The translations under genes and the position numbers were made by a program. The notes under the pieces are model-generated. The model saw only the letters and a list, made by a program, of their open reading frames with translations, was not told the origin of the DNA and searched no databases. A stretch of 64,000 nucleotides of DNA from Cladopsammia gracilis (lineage: Eukaryota; Cnidaria; Anthozoa; Scleractinia; Dendrophylliidae), in NCBI GenBank assembly GCA_022457155.1, contig JAJGOT010000315.1:438501-502500 (forward strand), given 5' to 3'. Each line of letters opens with the position of its first letter. Position 1 is the first letter of the stretch. Positions 30,606-43,084 of the stretch are shown one piece after another.

Positions 30606-31059
30606 GTGAAAGGTGGCCATGTTAGTAAATATGTTATTTTTAGTAATTGTCTTTGAACTGAGTAATTTGTTATTAAATGATGACACGTAACACCACAATG
30701 TACCTCAACTGCTGATAAATGCTGATAAAAGAAGCTTTCTAAATATCAAATTTGTATAGCATCATCTGATGCCTTTAAAAACATAGTAACTCTAACTTTT
30801 GTGTTTAATTTTCTCGATGATATGTTTGAATAGCACTGATATATATAAAAAGGTGCGTTTTTTGAAACATTAAAGGAATCATTAACAACACTAAGATGTT
30901 TTCAGCCTCTCAGGCAAAACAAATATTGCAGTTACTATATTTCTGTACTTCTACCACTGTCCGTCGAATTGGCCTTTGCTTATCATCGTTGCTTTCGGCA
31001 ATTAAGCAATGAAATTCTCTTGTTCCCGCCCAAGCAGTTACAGAACAACCTGGGAAAGC

Positions 31060-31062
31060 AAA

Positions 31063-31093
<31 letters not shown>

Positions 31094-31096
31094 AAA
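31060..31096. repeat. (AAAT)n microsatellite
   Basis: About nine AAAT units, after the word AGCA. Confidence 0.85.
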
Positions 31097-32707
31097 TAAC
31101 ATGTAATTCTCATTATTGTTAATTATACAGAAATTAGACATATTGTATCATCTTTGTATCGCATTCATTCTAAAGCAAGTTGAAAAAGAAAGTAAAATCT
31201 TTAGTCACATGTTAACAAGTTAAGCCTAAATATTGTTTACAACGGAATACTGTAAGACCCTGTAGCTGAAGGCTTAGGAACCTTAGGGGAATAAAAGAAT
31301 AGCCGGAAATCAATTATCCATCCGTGAACCTCGACGTCATTACTTTTCTTTTATTCCACTAAACCTGAAAGCCAGGTAGGTATTTTAATATCTCGAAATA
31401 GGTCTATTGCGAACATTTTGAGATCGAAGTGTAAAACATAACCTTTTTGGCGGGCTTTTTCGTTACAAATAGTAAACATTTATCAATATGTATGATGTCA
31501 GTTGATTAGATTACTAATGCATTTAAATTTCGGTCCTCATATTATTTCTCCTTCCACACGAATGATAAATCTTATCAATAACTGTTATATCTTTAATTCA
31601 GTTTTCCACACATTGCAGGTCCAGCCGGCTTTGAACAAACAGACGTTATTCTGGCCGAAGAAGTGTTAGATTATGCGTCTTGTTTTCCTCTCACGACACC
31701 AAAGCAAAAGATCACAAGTGACCGCAAAAGAATTCCGCATGTAACAAGAATCCAAATATCGAAATTATATCTGTCTGTTTTCATACAATGAGTTAGGTGT
31801 ACATAATTCACTCGGACAAAATTGGAAAGGTTTAGCCCATACCGATGCATTTATTTTTAGATGATCATGCGGTTCTCCTGATTGTTGCGAAAAGATCGAT
31901 AAGAGCTAATCGCGTGAGAAGTTCGACTAACGTTCTTCCGACACTTCTTAATTCGGTCTGCATACGTGTGTTTGTTCATGGAACTATTTCCTTTTTCCAA
32001 AGATTCCGAAAAGGAAAAATTTAAATGCACGTTGAACTTCCCTTTTGAGATAAACTGAATGTGGGTTGATTTCCATACCTATACACGGTTGCCTTACAGA
32101 TGCCATACAAATAAATCGGAGCCCACCAGATTAGGAGTCTTTTGTCAGTTCCATACCCATAGCCTTTCCCGAATTTTTCGAAGGTAGCAACCTTACCAAT
32201 ATATAATCAATATATAGACAGAAAAACTTGATGTAAGGCACTATTTTCGCACATTGCATGCACTTTTAAAATAAAATACAGCGGATCAGATTACCTTCTC
32301 GAAATTTATCCGTATTCCTGTACTTTGGATGATTGCAGCCGTGGCCCTGATCTTTTGAAGGTTCTAACCTTTTTACCTTCCTTAACAAAATGCCACTTGA
32401 TATCGGCACGAGGACCGGTCGTCCGACGCATGATTTTCTTCTTGTAGCCTCGACGATTCTGTAATCTGTTTAATGAACGTTCCGTCTTCTATCTACTGAA
32501 ATAGATATGCACGTTTTTACGTGCTTGTATAAGTGCATCATTCTGAAACATCAAAAAAGTTGATTGACATATGTTTCATGTGTGCCGCGATCACGAATTG
32601 TTTTCGGTAGTCATGGATGTTGTGGACTGTTGTATCTGTGCTCTTGGCTGCGAATTTCTAGGCGCTGCAACGACCTCAGAGCTAGAGGTTGACTTGTATA
32701 TATATTT

Positions 32708-32986
32708 ATGGCAACAAAGGGGATTTCAAGCGATACAATTTTCGATGAAATTGTTGAAAAATCGAAACGGGTTCTTACAAGAAGTCTTACAATGTCTTAT
32801 GTAGTAAACAGTCCTGTCACAAGTGACCCTTACGAACCAGATGAGACCGCGAATCCTGTCAGTTCTGAAATAGCCAGCAGTGACCTGTTTGAACCAAGTA
32901 GCAAGGGCGACGGCGATAATCCTGATAAAACCATCACCGCAAGCTCAATTTCTAGCGAACTTTATAAGCCCCTGGAATCGAGCTAA
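32708..32986 (+). CDS. Hypothetical 92-residue acidic ORF
   Basis: ATG closely follows a TATATATTT stretch. The product is rich in S, T, D, E and P with two similar segments (SPVTSDPYEPDET and SSDLFEPSS...SSELYKPLESS), suggesting an internal repeat. A GTAAGT donor-like site lies 37 nt after the stop. No family recognised, and it could be a chance ORF. Confidence 0.2.
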   Translation: MATKGISSDTIFDEIVEKSKRVLTRSLTMSYVVNSPVTSDPYEPDETANPVSSEIASSDLFEPSSKGDGDNPDKTITASSISSELYKPLESS

Positions 32987-35319
32987 GATGAATGTAGCGT
33001 AGCTTTTTCAGCTGCAAGTAGAAGGTAAGTCTTCTAAAAACCTATTAAGAAAAATTTAATACAGTGCACCTAAGATATAGATAAGTACAGTTTTAAGGGG
33101 TTGCAACGGTTAAATTCCTCTTCATAAATATTTCAATACTATTTATCTTTTGAATTAAGAGTAAACTAAATAGGTATTGAGTCCATCCATTTGAATTAAT
33201 GATTTCAACTGATTTTTAAAGGCCTTAATTATTATATTGTCTACGAACTTCTCATTGCGTTAAGGCCTTGCACGCTCAGCTTATTACAAGTGCACGACTT
33301 ATCGTCGTACATTTTTATCCAGTTGAATTCCGGTTATGCAAAAATTGATTAAACTCGAACCCTTCGTAAAACTCGAAGTTTACGCTAACTGTAACAACAA
33401 TCGATTACATTGAAACGGCATTATTTGGCAAGAGAATATACCAAAGTCTTGTAAAATTTTAAACTTTCCCGGAAATTTCTTTCACAGTGTTGCCCGTATA
33501 AGCAAATGATCTTGAAAATCCACCGGCATAAAACATCCGAGCCAAGAGTCAGCCAAATGAACACGCATTTGAGAATGCAATGAAATTCATCGGAACTTGA
33601 ATATAAAATTTGAACTCATTTGAGTCAGAACAGCGAATTGATAATAATTATGTTTTGTTTCTTGATAGATCATGGCAGGTAGGTTCATACTTGCGTGAGA
33701 GCTCTAGAATAATTCAGGAAATAACGCTTTTCAACTTATGCTGATAAGCGTTCATGTTTAAAATTCTAAGCCGCCACCCGCGTACTGTGATCAGTTTAAT
33801 TTTTATCTGCAACGACAGAGAGCTTTACTGCCACTGTAATCACTTTGTGGTTGTCGAAGAATTGCAAATAGAACCAGAAATTTTAGCTGTCTCCGCGACC
33901 CGCAAAAATTTCCTCCCGCAAAACAAATTCAGTCGGACAAACCGCAAAATTTCCTTGTGCACGGTAGCTAAATCAACAAAACCATGATGTTTTTCCCATA
34001 CTATTGCATAATTAAACCGTAATAGCAATGTTTCAAAAATAGAACAAACGCAAATTTCATGCTATTTTGCTCTGCCATATCGCTCATATTAAAACACAAC
34101 TTTCCCGTCCCATTTAACTTTCTTAAAACGTCGCCATTCGTAAAAATACACCGTGAAATTCTCAAACTGCGTTTGCCAAAAAACGCATTTGACCTTATTT
34201 TACCCTTCTAAAGCAGCTTTAATGGCTTTACGACAAATGATTGAAGCTGATAGGTAACGTGAGATATCGAAACTGAAGAAGAACTTAATGCCTTTGCGGT
34301 AACGTAATGTGAGATATGACAAGTTCATGACAAGTTCTGACATCCCAATACCCTAGGGGAAATTAACAATAGGTCCGGGGGTGCTCCCCAGAAATTTTAG
34401 GTGCAGTATGTGACGCCCTTCTTGAAATCCTAACCGGTTTAACCAACCATATCTTCAATGCCCTAATATAGCTTCTATAAAGAAGAAGGAAGAACCCCCC
34501 CCCGGAAAAAAGTCCACAAAATTTTGTTAACAACTTTTGTCCCTTTTTTCGTGACTGATTCCGAACTCTCGTTTAATGCGCATGCGCATTAACGAGATAA
34601 AAAAACGACTCGCTCTTATTAACTCGATTGAAAAGGGTGGTTTGAAAATGCCAGATATTAACGCGCAAAGAGTAGTATGTATAAAAAAGTTAATGGATGA
34701 TTCATTATGTTCTTGGAAAATTATACTCGATCACTATCTTCGCATCGTCGGCGGTAAATGTCTTTTCATTGCAACTTTGACCTATCGAAGCTCCCACTAA
34801 AGCTACCTGATTATTACAGGGAAAGCCTAACCACTTGGAAAAACTTGAATGCTCAACCTGTCATATGCATTACACTGGAAGAAATTGTCAATCAGATTTT
34901 ATGGAACAATGAGTTCATTTGTATTGGACAAAACTCAGTTTTTAATCGTTTTTCCCTGGGACTTCATAAAGTCGGGGATTTGTTTAATGAGATATGTATC
35001 AAACAGCATACTACCTTACAAAATTTGAATGCTCTGGATATGATGCTTTTAAAAGGTCTCCACCACTCCCTTCCAGCGGAGTGGAAAAAGGCGATGAGTT
35101 CCGATCCTCCATCAGTACTCATCAAAATAACTGAACCCCCGACTGACGACGTGTTGCTGTATTCGAACGATAAAACCTTTCTTTTAGCAAAAATCTCCTC
35201 CAGGGAAATATGTCCAAACGTTCGATCACTCCCACAGCAAAGAAACAATACGATGAAGCTTATGCCTCCGAATATGATTTGAATTGGGAATTTATCTACA
35301 GCAATGCGTTTAAGGACGT

Positions 35320-36005
35320 TCGCGCCAATTGTTTATGCGCATCCTTACTGCGCACGCAATTCATGTCGAAACGCCATGCAACGTCATGCACGAGCGCGCG
35401 CGCAAAGGAAGAAATCTATAAACATGAAGGGATGATAGCCGTTGCGTTAACTTTGCTTTGATTTAACTCGCTTGGATGGTCGGTGACCCCTATTTTTTCT
35501 TCATGTATTACTTTCTTTACGATTATCTACAGTTTATGAAAAAAAGAAAAAAATCTGTCTTGTAGAAGTTTGATTTTTTTTTCCTTTTTTTATCCACGCG
35601 ACGTCGAATTGCATCCATATCTCAGCATCCGTATCCAAACCAGTCGCGCGTCATTTCAATCTTACTAACCATTCTAAAGAGCACATGACAATCTGCGGTC
35701 TTTCCCTACACCAAGGTAACACAGAAAGCCGTAAAAACTTAGAACAAAAAAATCATCTTTCAAATCGGCACTCTCAAACCCCACGGAATCAACGAACGCT
35801 TTTCATTCAACTAATTTTCATTTGTTTTTCACGTCACCAAATTTCCACCGATAGCGAAACTCCACCTACTATATAAAACCACACACTATCCATGCACAAT
35901 CCCTTGATTCGCTCCGACGAAGGGCTAGCGCTCGAAACGTCAGCTTTCTCGAATCTTTTAACGGTGGCTAATTTACCTTATCGACTCAGTCGATATAACC
36001 AAATT
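35320..36005 (+). mobile_element. Penelope-like element fragment inserted in the L1 copy
   Basis: The L1 frame is lost at about 35330 and recovered just before KIGKIKSP. The intervening sequence ends with a block (35905-36005) containing CTCCGACGAAGGGCTAGCG, CTCGAAACGTCAGC, a CGGTGGCTAATTTACC word and TCGACTCAGTCGATATAACC. The same succession occurs at 15480-15645. CUGANGA-like and GAAA words separated by a short stem are the hammerhead-ribozyme signature known for Penelope-like elements. No RT or GIY-YIG coding remains here. Confidence 0.45.
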
Positions 36006-36253
36006 CTTTACCTTTTAATGATTTTCTTTTTAAAATTGGAAAGATTAAATCTCCTCTCTGTACCTTCTGCCAATCTTCGGAGGAAACCATGTGTCACTTA
36101 TTTTTCAGTTGTCCGTTGGTATCAAGTTTCTGGCACTCAATTAAGCATTTATTGGAAGATTACGAAATCAATGGAAGTGAGGTGATTTTCGGAATTACTA
36201 AAGCAGTTGAAAATGCACCACTTAAAAATCACGTAATTCTTATTTCCAAACAG

Positions 36254-36316
36254 TATATCCTTAGGTGTAGACCTAACGGCTCCCCCCTTGTAAAGTTGTG
36301 TTCAATCAATATCTGA
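36254..36316. repeat. 63-bp direct duplication, left copy
   Basis: Identical base for base to 39598-39660. It is part of the L1 3' coding region (TATATCCTTAGGTGTAGACC...CAATATCTGA). The two copies flank the CR1-like LINE, so this is probably a long target-site duplication. Confidence 0.75.
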
Positions 36317-36343
36317 AAGCAGTTTATGAATCTGAAAGTTCAA

Positions 36344-39300
36344 TAGCTAATATCTGCCTATCGAAGAACATACAGCTGCGAAACAACTCTGATTAACTTA
36401 GTGGAGGGATGGAGAAAGGCGAGGGATAACAGATTGGCTGTAAGCATCCTATCAACTGAAATGTCAAAGGCTTTTGACTCATTGTATCCACCTTTACTGC
36501 TCAGCAAGCTCAGAGCATATGGTTTCCAGGACAGCGCATTACAACTTTTAAATAGCTATCTGTGTGATAGGAAAAACCGTGTGAAAATTGGTAGTCATGC
36601 AAGCTCATGTAGGCTGGTCAACCGAGGCTGTCCACAGGGCTCCGCCCTAGGCCCGTTGCTATGGAACATTTTCCAAAACGATCTGTCTTACTGCATAACG
36701 AAGAATATATCAATGTATGCAGACGACCACCAAATCTACCACACCGGACGTGACCAGTCTATCGTTACATCCAAGCTTAGGGATAGTGCGAATATAGCTA
36801 CCAAGTGGTACGATTCTAATTTTCTGGCGGGGAACCTCAAGAAATATCAAACTATGAACATTGGTTACAGTCGGGATGAAAACAGTGCGGCAAGTGCAAT
36901 CTATGTAAACAATGAGGAAATCAAAGCAGCAGAAATGCTTAACCTTTTAGGTGTTACAATAGATTCCAAACTTAATTTTACTGATCACATAAGCTCAATT
37001 TGCAATAAGGCAAGTCAAAGGATCGGCGTTCTCATGAGACTTAGAAACTTAATTCCAACAAAGGCAAAGCTAGTACTATTTAAATCAGCAGTTCTGCCGT
37101 ATCTTACGTATTGCCACTTAGTCTGGCATTTTTGTAGATCCAGTGACTCGCGAAAACTAGAAAGATTGCAAGAAAGAGGACTAAGGGCGGTGTATAGGGA
37201 CAAGCATGCAAGTTATACTCAACTACTTGAGAGGGCCGAGTTGCCAACGCTGATGAACAGGCGCTTGCAGGATATCTGCATCCTTATGTACAAAGTTAAG
37301 CATAAATTATGCCCCACTAATTAATATTTGTAATATTTTTAATAACCACACTTCTTCCTACAACTTAAGGTGGTTCGATACAGTTTTCTGGAGACCGTAC
37401 CAACATTTTTCAATTGGCTTTTAAGCGGTCTTCTCTAAGTCAGATCAACGTGAAATTGTTACCACTAACTGGTTTTGAATTGAAGTTTGGCAAGATATAT
37501 TTTCTGGTAAAATCGATATTACCATGGCAACGATAAACAAGAAACTTAGAAATCAGTAAAAGTGAAATTTAGCGCGTTTAAGATTTCGCATTGAAAATCC
37601 CACATAGGCATCTTAAAATATGGTATATGGCATATATATTTTGCAAGAATAAAAAAATTCTGTATGTTTGAATTAAAATAAATCGCAATAACATTTCAAA
37701 CCGTACTATTTGTGTACTGGTATTAAATTGATCGAGAGATTAACACTGGCTTTGTGAAATTACTTAATGATAATGTCAAAACGTAGCTTGATGTTATGTT
37801 TGTAAACCTTGAAAGTTTTGTTTACTTTCTCTTTTGCGATCTTGAGAACTACCTTTTTTCCTTACATCGCATCATGTGCAATTTTTGGGCAATTTTTGAT
37901 TTTAATGGTTTTTGCAAAAATCTGAGAAACGGCTCGATGGATTTTTTTAAAACATTCACTGTGCATGCTTACCGATGTGCAAAATATTATCTGAAAGTTT
38001 CATTGCCATTGATTCACTGGAACGCCTTCAAATTTAAAGATGAAGACGACATACGAACCGGCCGAAAAAATGGCGTTACAAATTTACTTTTTTAAAGTTA
38101 TTCTCAGTAATGATTTCAAATCAATGCGTACTACATTCTTCCGTGATTGAAACATTGCAATGTACGCTCTTTGATGCAAATTTCTTTGCATCTGTTTTCT
38201 GTTGCGTTCAAAACGCCTGCTGTAAAAGCGTTTTCAAAACGCAAAAGGGCATTTATTGCTCAAAATAATCCTAAAAAGAGACTTAAGGGAATCTGGAAAG
38301 TAGCAAGGAGAGTAATAAGGTACAATCATGCTCGAATATAGATAATAATAGATGCACAACAGATCACAACGAAAGTATAAATCACGGAGGAATGCAATGC
38401 ACATTGATTTGAAATCATTATTAAGCATAACTTAAAAAAGCAAATTTGTAACGCCATTTTTACGGCCGGTTCGTACGTCGTTTTCATCTTTAAAGTTAAA
38501 AGCGTTCCAGTGAATCAATGGCAATGAAACTTTCAGATAATATTTTGCACATCGGTAAGCATGCACAGTGAATGTTTTAAAAAAATCCATCGAGCCGTTT
38601 CTCAGATTTTTGCAAAAGCCATTAAAATCAAAAATTACCCAAAAATTGCACATGAAGTGATATTAGGAAAAAAGGTAGTTCTCAAGATCGCAAAAGAGAA
38701 AGTAAACAAAACTTTCAAAGTTTACAAACATAACATCAAGCTACGTTTTGACATTATCATTAAGTAATTTCACAAAACCAGTGTTAATCTCTCGATCAAT
38801 TTAATACCAGTACACAAATAGTACGGTTTGAAATGTTATTGCGATTTATTTTAGTTCAAACATACAGAATTTTTTTATTCTTGCAAAATATATATGCCAT
38901 ATACCATATTTTAAGATGCCTATGTGGGATTTTCAATGCGAAATCTTAAACGCGCTAAATTTCACTTTTACTGATTTCTAAGTTTCTTGTTTATCGTTGT
39001 CATGGTAATATCGATTTTACCAGAAAATATATCTTGCCAAACTTCAATTCAAAACCAGTTAGTGGTGAAAATTTCACGTTGATCTGACTTGGAGAAGGCC
39101 GCTTAAAAGCCGATTGAAAAATGTTGGTATGGTCTCCAGAAAACTATATCGAACCACCTTAAGGCAATCAGATTTCTCAATTCCTAGGTACAATACAATA
39201 ACACATGGTAAACACTCTTTAAGCTATCTAGGCCCAGGGTTATGGGGAAAATTATCTGCAGCTGATAGATCAGCAAAAACGTTGTATGCTTTTAAAAACA

Positions 39301-39592
39301 AGATTCGTAAATATGACATAACTCTGTTAATGGATGATGGTTGCAAGGATTGTACCCTCTGCTCATCATAACAATACAATTTTATCATTTTCTTTTTTCT
39401 AAATTTTAGCTTTTATTATCAATTAATAGATTGTTAGCTTTATATAAATTTTAAATATTAAATATATTCTAGGTTTTAAATTAATATTAGATCTTTTATA
39501 CTTTTTTTAATATTTTTTATGTGTCCCCAAATTAGTATGGGTTTACCCAGGCTATAAGGTCTTTTGACACTTAAATAAAGTTAAAAAAAAAA
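36344..39592 (+). mobile_element. CR1/Jockey-like LINE, 5'-truncated, split by a fold-back element
   Basis: Coding begins at about 36347 in mid-RT (SAYRRTYSCETTL), then KAFDSLYPPLL, GCPQGSALGPLLW and the catalytic YADD of SMYADDHQIYH (near 36717). The 3' RT/thumb region follows to 37368, then resumes at 39163 (LRQSDFSIPR, KHSLSYLGPGLW) to a stop at 39369-39371. An A-rich 3' end (AATAAAGTTAAAAAAAAAA) closes it near 39592. The frame is intact on both sides of the 1.79-kb insertion, so the LINE copy was fairly young when interrupted. The 5' truncation makes it non-autonomous. Confidence 0.75.
37369..39158. mobile_element. 1.79-kb fold-back element at a TTAA site
   Basis: Flanked by TTAA at 37365-37368 and 39159-39162. 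Arms of about 760 bp (37369-38128 and 38400-39158) are inverted repeats with scattered substitutions and start GGTGGTTCGATA. The spacer is about 270 bp. Removing one TTAA and the element restores the LINE reading frame (N-L-R-Q-S-D-F). TTAA targets point to piggyBac- or Kolobok-type mobilisation. Small ORFs in the arms are mirror images and not genes. Confidence 0.8.
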
Positions 39593-39597
39593 CCCAT

Positions 39598-39660
39598 TAT
39601 ATCCTTAGGTGTAGACCTAACGGCTCCCCCCTTGTAAAGTTGTGTTCAATCAATATCTGA
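39598..39660. repeat. 63-bp direct duplication, right copy
   Basis: Exact copy of 36254-36316, directly after the LINE A-tail, and directly followed by family A sequence rather than by the rest of the L1. Confidence 0.75.
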
Positions 39661-40860
39661 CTTCGAACAAGCTTAACTAAGGTGAAACTTAACTAAGGTG
39701 AAAGGTTGGAAGCACAAGAATTAAGATTGACGAACGGGCTATTTTCAATTTTAGCAATTCTCAAAAACAGTATTACGCGACCGTCTGCACAGTGCATTTT
39801 TATAGACCGTACAAAAGTTCACAAAAACAACTTACCTCTGTCTAGAATAAATAGTACCACTAGTTTCCGAATAAAATACAGTTTATGTTTGTCAAAAATT
39901 GCCCGAGAAACTGATTTGAAAATCAAAAATTGCAAAAATACACAAACATATTTGCATAAGGCGATGCGAGTGAAGATAGAACTGTACTATAAAATCAAGT
40001 CTTGTTTTGTTTACATAAAATCGCTTTTCAATCTATCTAATGAATGAACAAACACATAAAAATGGACAACACAATCTTCTTTCGAAAAAATTTATTAGTT
40101 TACGTTTAAAAGCAAACCACGAACCATTTAATTATAGCTCATCGAGTTCAAGCTTTCTTCGATGAAATTCAAGAGATCGATACAACTAAATTTAGGCACG
40201 TTTTAAAATCAATTCGCCAAAACTAACAATAACACTAATAACATTAGTCACTCACAGATTGATATCAACATAAATTCTCATCGAAAACTGTAATCTGTTT
40301 TACCTTAATAATAATAATAATAATAATTTATTACTTATTCGGCGCAAATATCTATATGAATATATTCAAATGCGCCTTACAAATTACATTAAAATAATAG
40401 TAAAAATAATAAATCTAATATAATAAAACTATCCAAACCATATCTAATATATTTATACCTTTAAGCTCCTCGCTTGCTTGGAAATTCAAATCTCCGCTTC
40501 TGGTTGTAAAATCATCTCCCGCATTGATAAAAACGTAATATATATAGATAGGCTTAGCCTAACAGCGGAGCTCTCTGAACAGAAACGATGATGATAAGCT
40601 TATAAACTTAGGTGAAAGGTCGGAAGCACAAGAAAAATTAGAATTAAGATTGATGACCAGGCTATTAATTTTAGCAATTCTCAAAAAAACAGTAAGCTTA
40701 CTACGAGACCGTCTGCACAGAACATTTAGACTGCACAAATTCCACAAAAGCTCACTGTTTGAGAAATGTGAAACCTCTCTTGAGTAGCAAACCGCGAAAA
40801 AAAAGCAGGAAAAACGATTTTGCAAACCGTTTTCTCCGCTAAACACAACAGTGTTTTTTT
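39661..40860 (+). repeat. Family A repeat, copy 2 with internal insertions
   Basis: From CGAACAAGCTTAACTAAGG to 40307 it follows copy 1 with few differences, is interrupted at 40308-40458, resumes at AGCTCCTCGCTTGCTTGG (about 40463), and then contains a second start of the family (ATATATATAGATAGGCTTAG at about 40540) that ends near ACCGTTTTCTCCGCT. It is therefore a composite of at least two partial copies. Confidence 0.65.
40308..40458. mobile_element. Small LINE/SINE tail insertion with (AAT)n
   Basis: (AAT)n followed by TTTATTACTTATTCGGCGCA, an ATAT stretch and TGCGCCTTACAAATTAC, inserted in family A copy 2. GCGC words in inverted order could form a small stem. It looks like the 3' tail of a retroposon. 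Confidence 0.4.
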
Positions 40861-41501
40861 TCTTTTAAAATGTTTTATTTATCAATAACAAATCCCTAAA
40901 GTTTACAATATTATCCTGAGAGGCTGGTCATTTCCGGTTACAAGGCATCCTGAGTTAAAGCTAGTCATTTCCGGTTACAATAATACAAGGTCAGTTCCGG
41001 TTTGCAGTCCTTTCTGGTTTGCACATGATTACTTTAGTCATTTCTGGTAATGAATGATGAGTTGCCAGTAGCTAAATTATTAGAGTCACAAGCTTTGACT
41101 GTTGTATTTCACCAATAATCGTATGACACCACAAAGCAGAAAATTTCTGTTCGCGGTTGGGGGGGGGGGGGGGGGGTTACTCCCATATATGAGCTATATA
41201 GGTATGTGCCGCTGTGAAGGGTATGGTTTTCAGGCAGTTTAGTCTGGGATAGGGTTTAGTAATCAGAGATTTTTGGTCTAGAATAGGGTATCATTTTCCA
41301 CGAAACTGATCAGTTGCATGAAGAATTTAGTCTAGACGAGGTTTACTGGCAAATGGCATTTAATAATCGGTAAGGTGTGCTGTATGACATTTTTGCTGAC
41401 CCCTGGTATAGCGAGCCTAGAAAAGGTCTAGGATAGGGTAGGATTTTTCGGTGTTTTGTCTAGAATATGGTTGCAAAATGCAGCTAAAATGGTCTAGTAT
41501 A
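40861..41501. other. Non-coding repeats, including a poly-G run
   Basis: Three CATTTCCGG-type words near 40930-41000, a run of 18 G at 41159-41176, then a stretch with several TCTAG(A/G)ATAGGGT words (41240-41500) that looks like an old dispersed repeat. No gene. Confidence 0.5.
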
Positions 41502-41912
41502 GGGCGATCTTTGTTTACACTTTTTGCCTCATTAGCATATGTGTATCATTTTCTAATCGAGCTACAACAAAATCAACTCTGAATATTGAAAGGGCATAGT
41601 ACAATTAGCTTTTTCTCTGGAAATTTGAACCCGATATACTAGATTCTCTTTGTGCGATGCTGTTTTCAAAACTCTTAATTTTACAAAGAATGTATGGGCT
41701 CATTGCTTTTGCCACCCAGCAATTTTGCAGTTTTGGATAGCTTATATTTTATCAAATATTACATGCAAAGAGCTAAAAATTGGGTAGATTACAAAATTTA
41801 ACAAGCTTTTTCAACTGTTGAAGTCAATTCGTATTTAGCACAATGTCTTCTCCATGTAAATTCGTATGCTAATGAGACAAAATATAAACAATGACGTCAG
41901 CAAAGATCGCCC
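41502..41912. mobile_element. 411-bp mariner-like MITE
   Basis: TIRs GGGCGATCTTTG...CAAAGATCGCCC flanked by TA (41500-41501 and 41913-41914). Inverted similarity extends inward (TTTACA...GCCTCATTAGCATA). No coding sequence. Confidence 0.65.
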
Positions 41913-42514
41913 TATAGGTTAGGGGTCTCGGAGTCCCAGCAGCACACCCCCGCCCAAAAATTTGCCAAGTACCGCCCCCCCCCCCCGGTCAATTTGCAAC
42001 TGTGTTGTGATGTCATTCCTTATGTCCCTTACAGTGGCCCGAGAGTTCTCGGTGCTATTGTGAAAAGTTGCTTTATTTTGAAAAACCCATATACCATAAA
42101 GTATGGTCTTAATGAAAAAGCGTGTTCGCATGTCATTTTCGTCGACAGCAGAAGTCCATTAGGTAAAAGAAAATAGTCTTAACATTAACTAAAAACCTAG
42201 TATTGAGTAGTGCCGATAGGGTGGGAGTGAAAACACCCCACACCCTTCCACAGGTTCAAATTTTAATCTAGCTTAGAAAGGCGTGGTAAACAGTTATCTG
42301 GTTCCACATTTGCAGTACCATTGCTAAACCAGACACCCAAGATTCGCATTCTTGACACCCACGTCAGGCCATAAGGAGTGTCCGGACGTGAGCACCAAGC
42401 TCCTAACTTCATGGCTTAAGTACTCTTTGCCACATTTAATTTAGTCCCTGTACCTGTCTCGTATTTGTGAAGTAAGGTAAACAATTTGTCTAAAGAAAAA
42501 TGTCGTTTACAAAA
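41913..42514. other. Non-coding, nothing recognised
   Basis: Contains a C-run near 41975-41986 and AT-rich DNA; no gene seen. Confidence 0.4.
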
Positions 42515-42681
42515 CATGTGGAGTTATCCGCATATTGGCGAATTTTAAAACGCTTTCCTCAGGCTTCTGGAAGGAGAAAACCTTCAATAGTATCATCCTT
42601 TCTTATACTGGTAGCCAAAACGCCTGCGCATAAAATGTACAAAAGTGGAGACCGGGGATCTCCCTGCCTCACCCCCTTCTT
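42515..42681 (-). pseudogene. L1-like RT fragment, downstream half of a split copy
   Basis: On the minus strand the codons directly beside the 42682 boundary read KKGVRQGDPRSPLLYIL, the conserved RT block just before the catalytic YADD motif, followed by CAGVLA and DDTIEGF. The matching upstream half lies at 57095-57730, so the 14.4-kb element interrupted this RT. Confidence 0.7.
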
Positions 42682-43084
42682 CACTGGAAAATTTGGACCA
42701 TTTACAGACTTTATAAAATGTCTATAAATCTTGAATTTACAGACTTGGTATTTTCACCTGTTAAAAACAAAATCTCTGTAAATTCTTTTGACAGACATTT
42801 TATATAGTTTTGTTGTCTTGTTCTTTATAAAATGTTTGTAAAATGTTTATAAATTCTAGAAGCTGTAATGAGGGGAAAGACGTACAATTAACAGACTTTT
42901 TAAAATCTGCCAACAATGTTTGTAAATCTACTATTTACAAAGATTTTATAATGCCTAGAATTCTAATATAAAATGTCTGTAAATAGCAAATCTCTGTAAA
43001 TTAATGTGGTCCCCAAGCGGACTGAACAAGTAATGACAAACGGGAAATTATAAAATCTCTGTAAATTGACACATACAAACATAA

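Larger units (their letters stand above)
30606..34575. other. Intergenic; possible isolated exons only
   Basis: Mostly AT-rich and non-coding. At 31619 a good acceptor (pyrimidine tract, ATTGCAG) opens a frame of about 57 codons ending near 31791, a possible terminal exon of an unknown gene. A (AAAT)n microsatellite lies at 31060-31096 and a 92-codon ORF at 32708-32986. None has recognisable homology. Confidence 0.35.
34576..36340 (+). pseudogene. L1/Tx1-like LINE, C-terminal ORF2 fragment
   Basis: The frame shows the usual post-RT blocks of L1-type ORF2: an EKGGLKMPDI motif (near 34640), a later KFLL(A)KISSREI-type stretch, DLNWEFIYSNAF (near 35275), then after an insertion KIGKIKSPLCTFC (near 36050) and a terminal zinc-knuckle-like CTFCQSSEETMCHLFFSC. 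Frameshifts occur near 34760 and 36290. It is interrupted at about 35320-36005 by a Penelope-like sequence. It is 5'-truncated and non-functional. Confidence 0.7.

Noticed and set aside
34758..36316. Host gene exons
   Set aside because: The frames follow the C-terminal order of L1 ORF2 and carry frameshifts; this is a LINE remnant.
37796..38653. Two similar ORFs (99 and 73 codons) on opposite strands
   Set aside because: They are mirror copies within the arms of the fold-back element, low complexity, with no sign of coding selection.
42500..42727. 75-codon plus-strand ORF
   Set aside because: Its minus strand encodes a clear RT motif (GVRQGDP); the plus ORF is the shadow.
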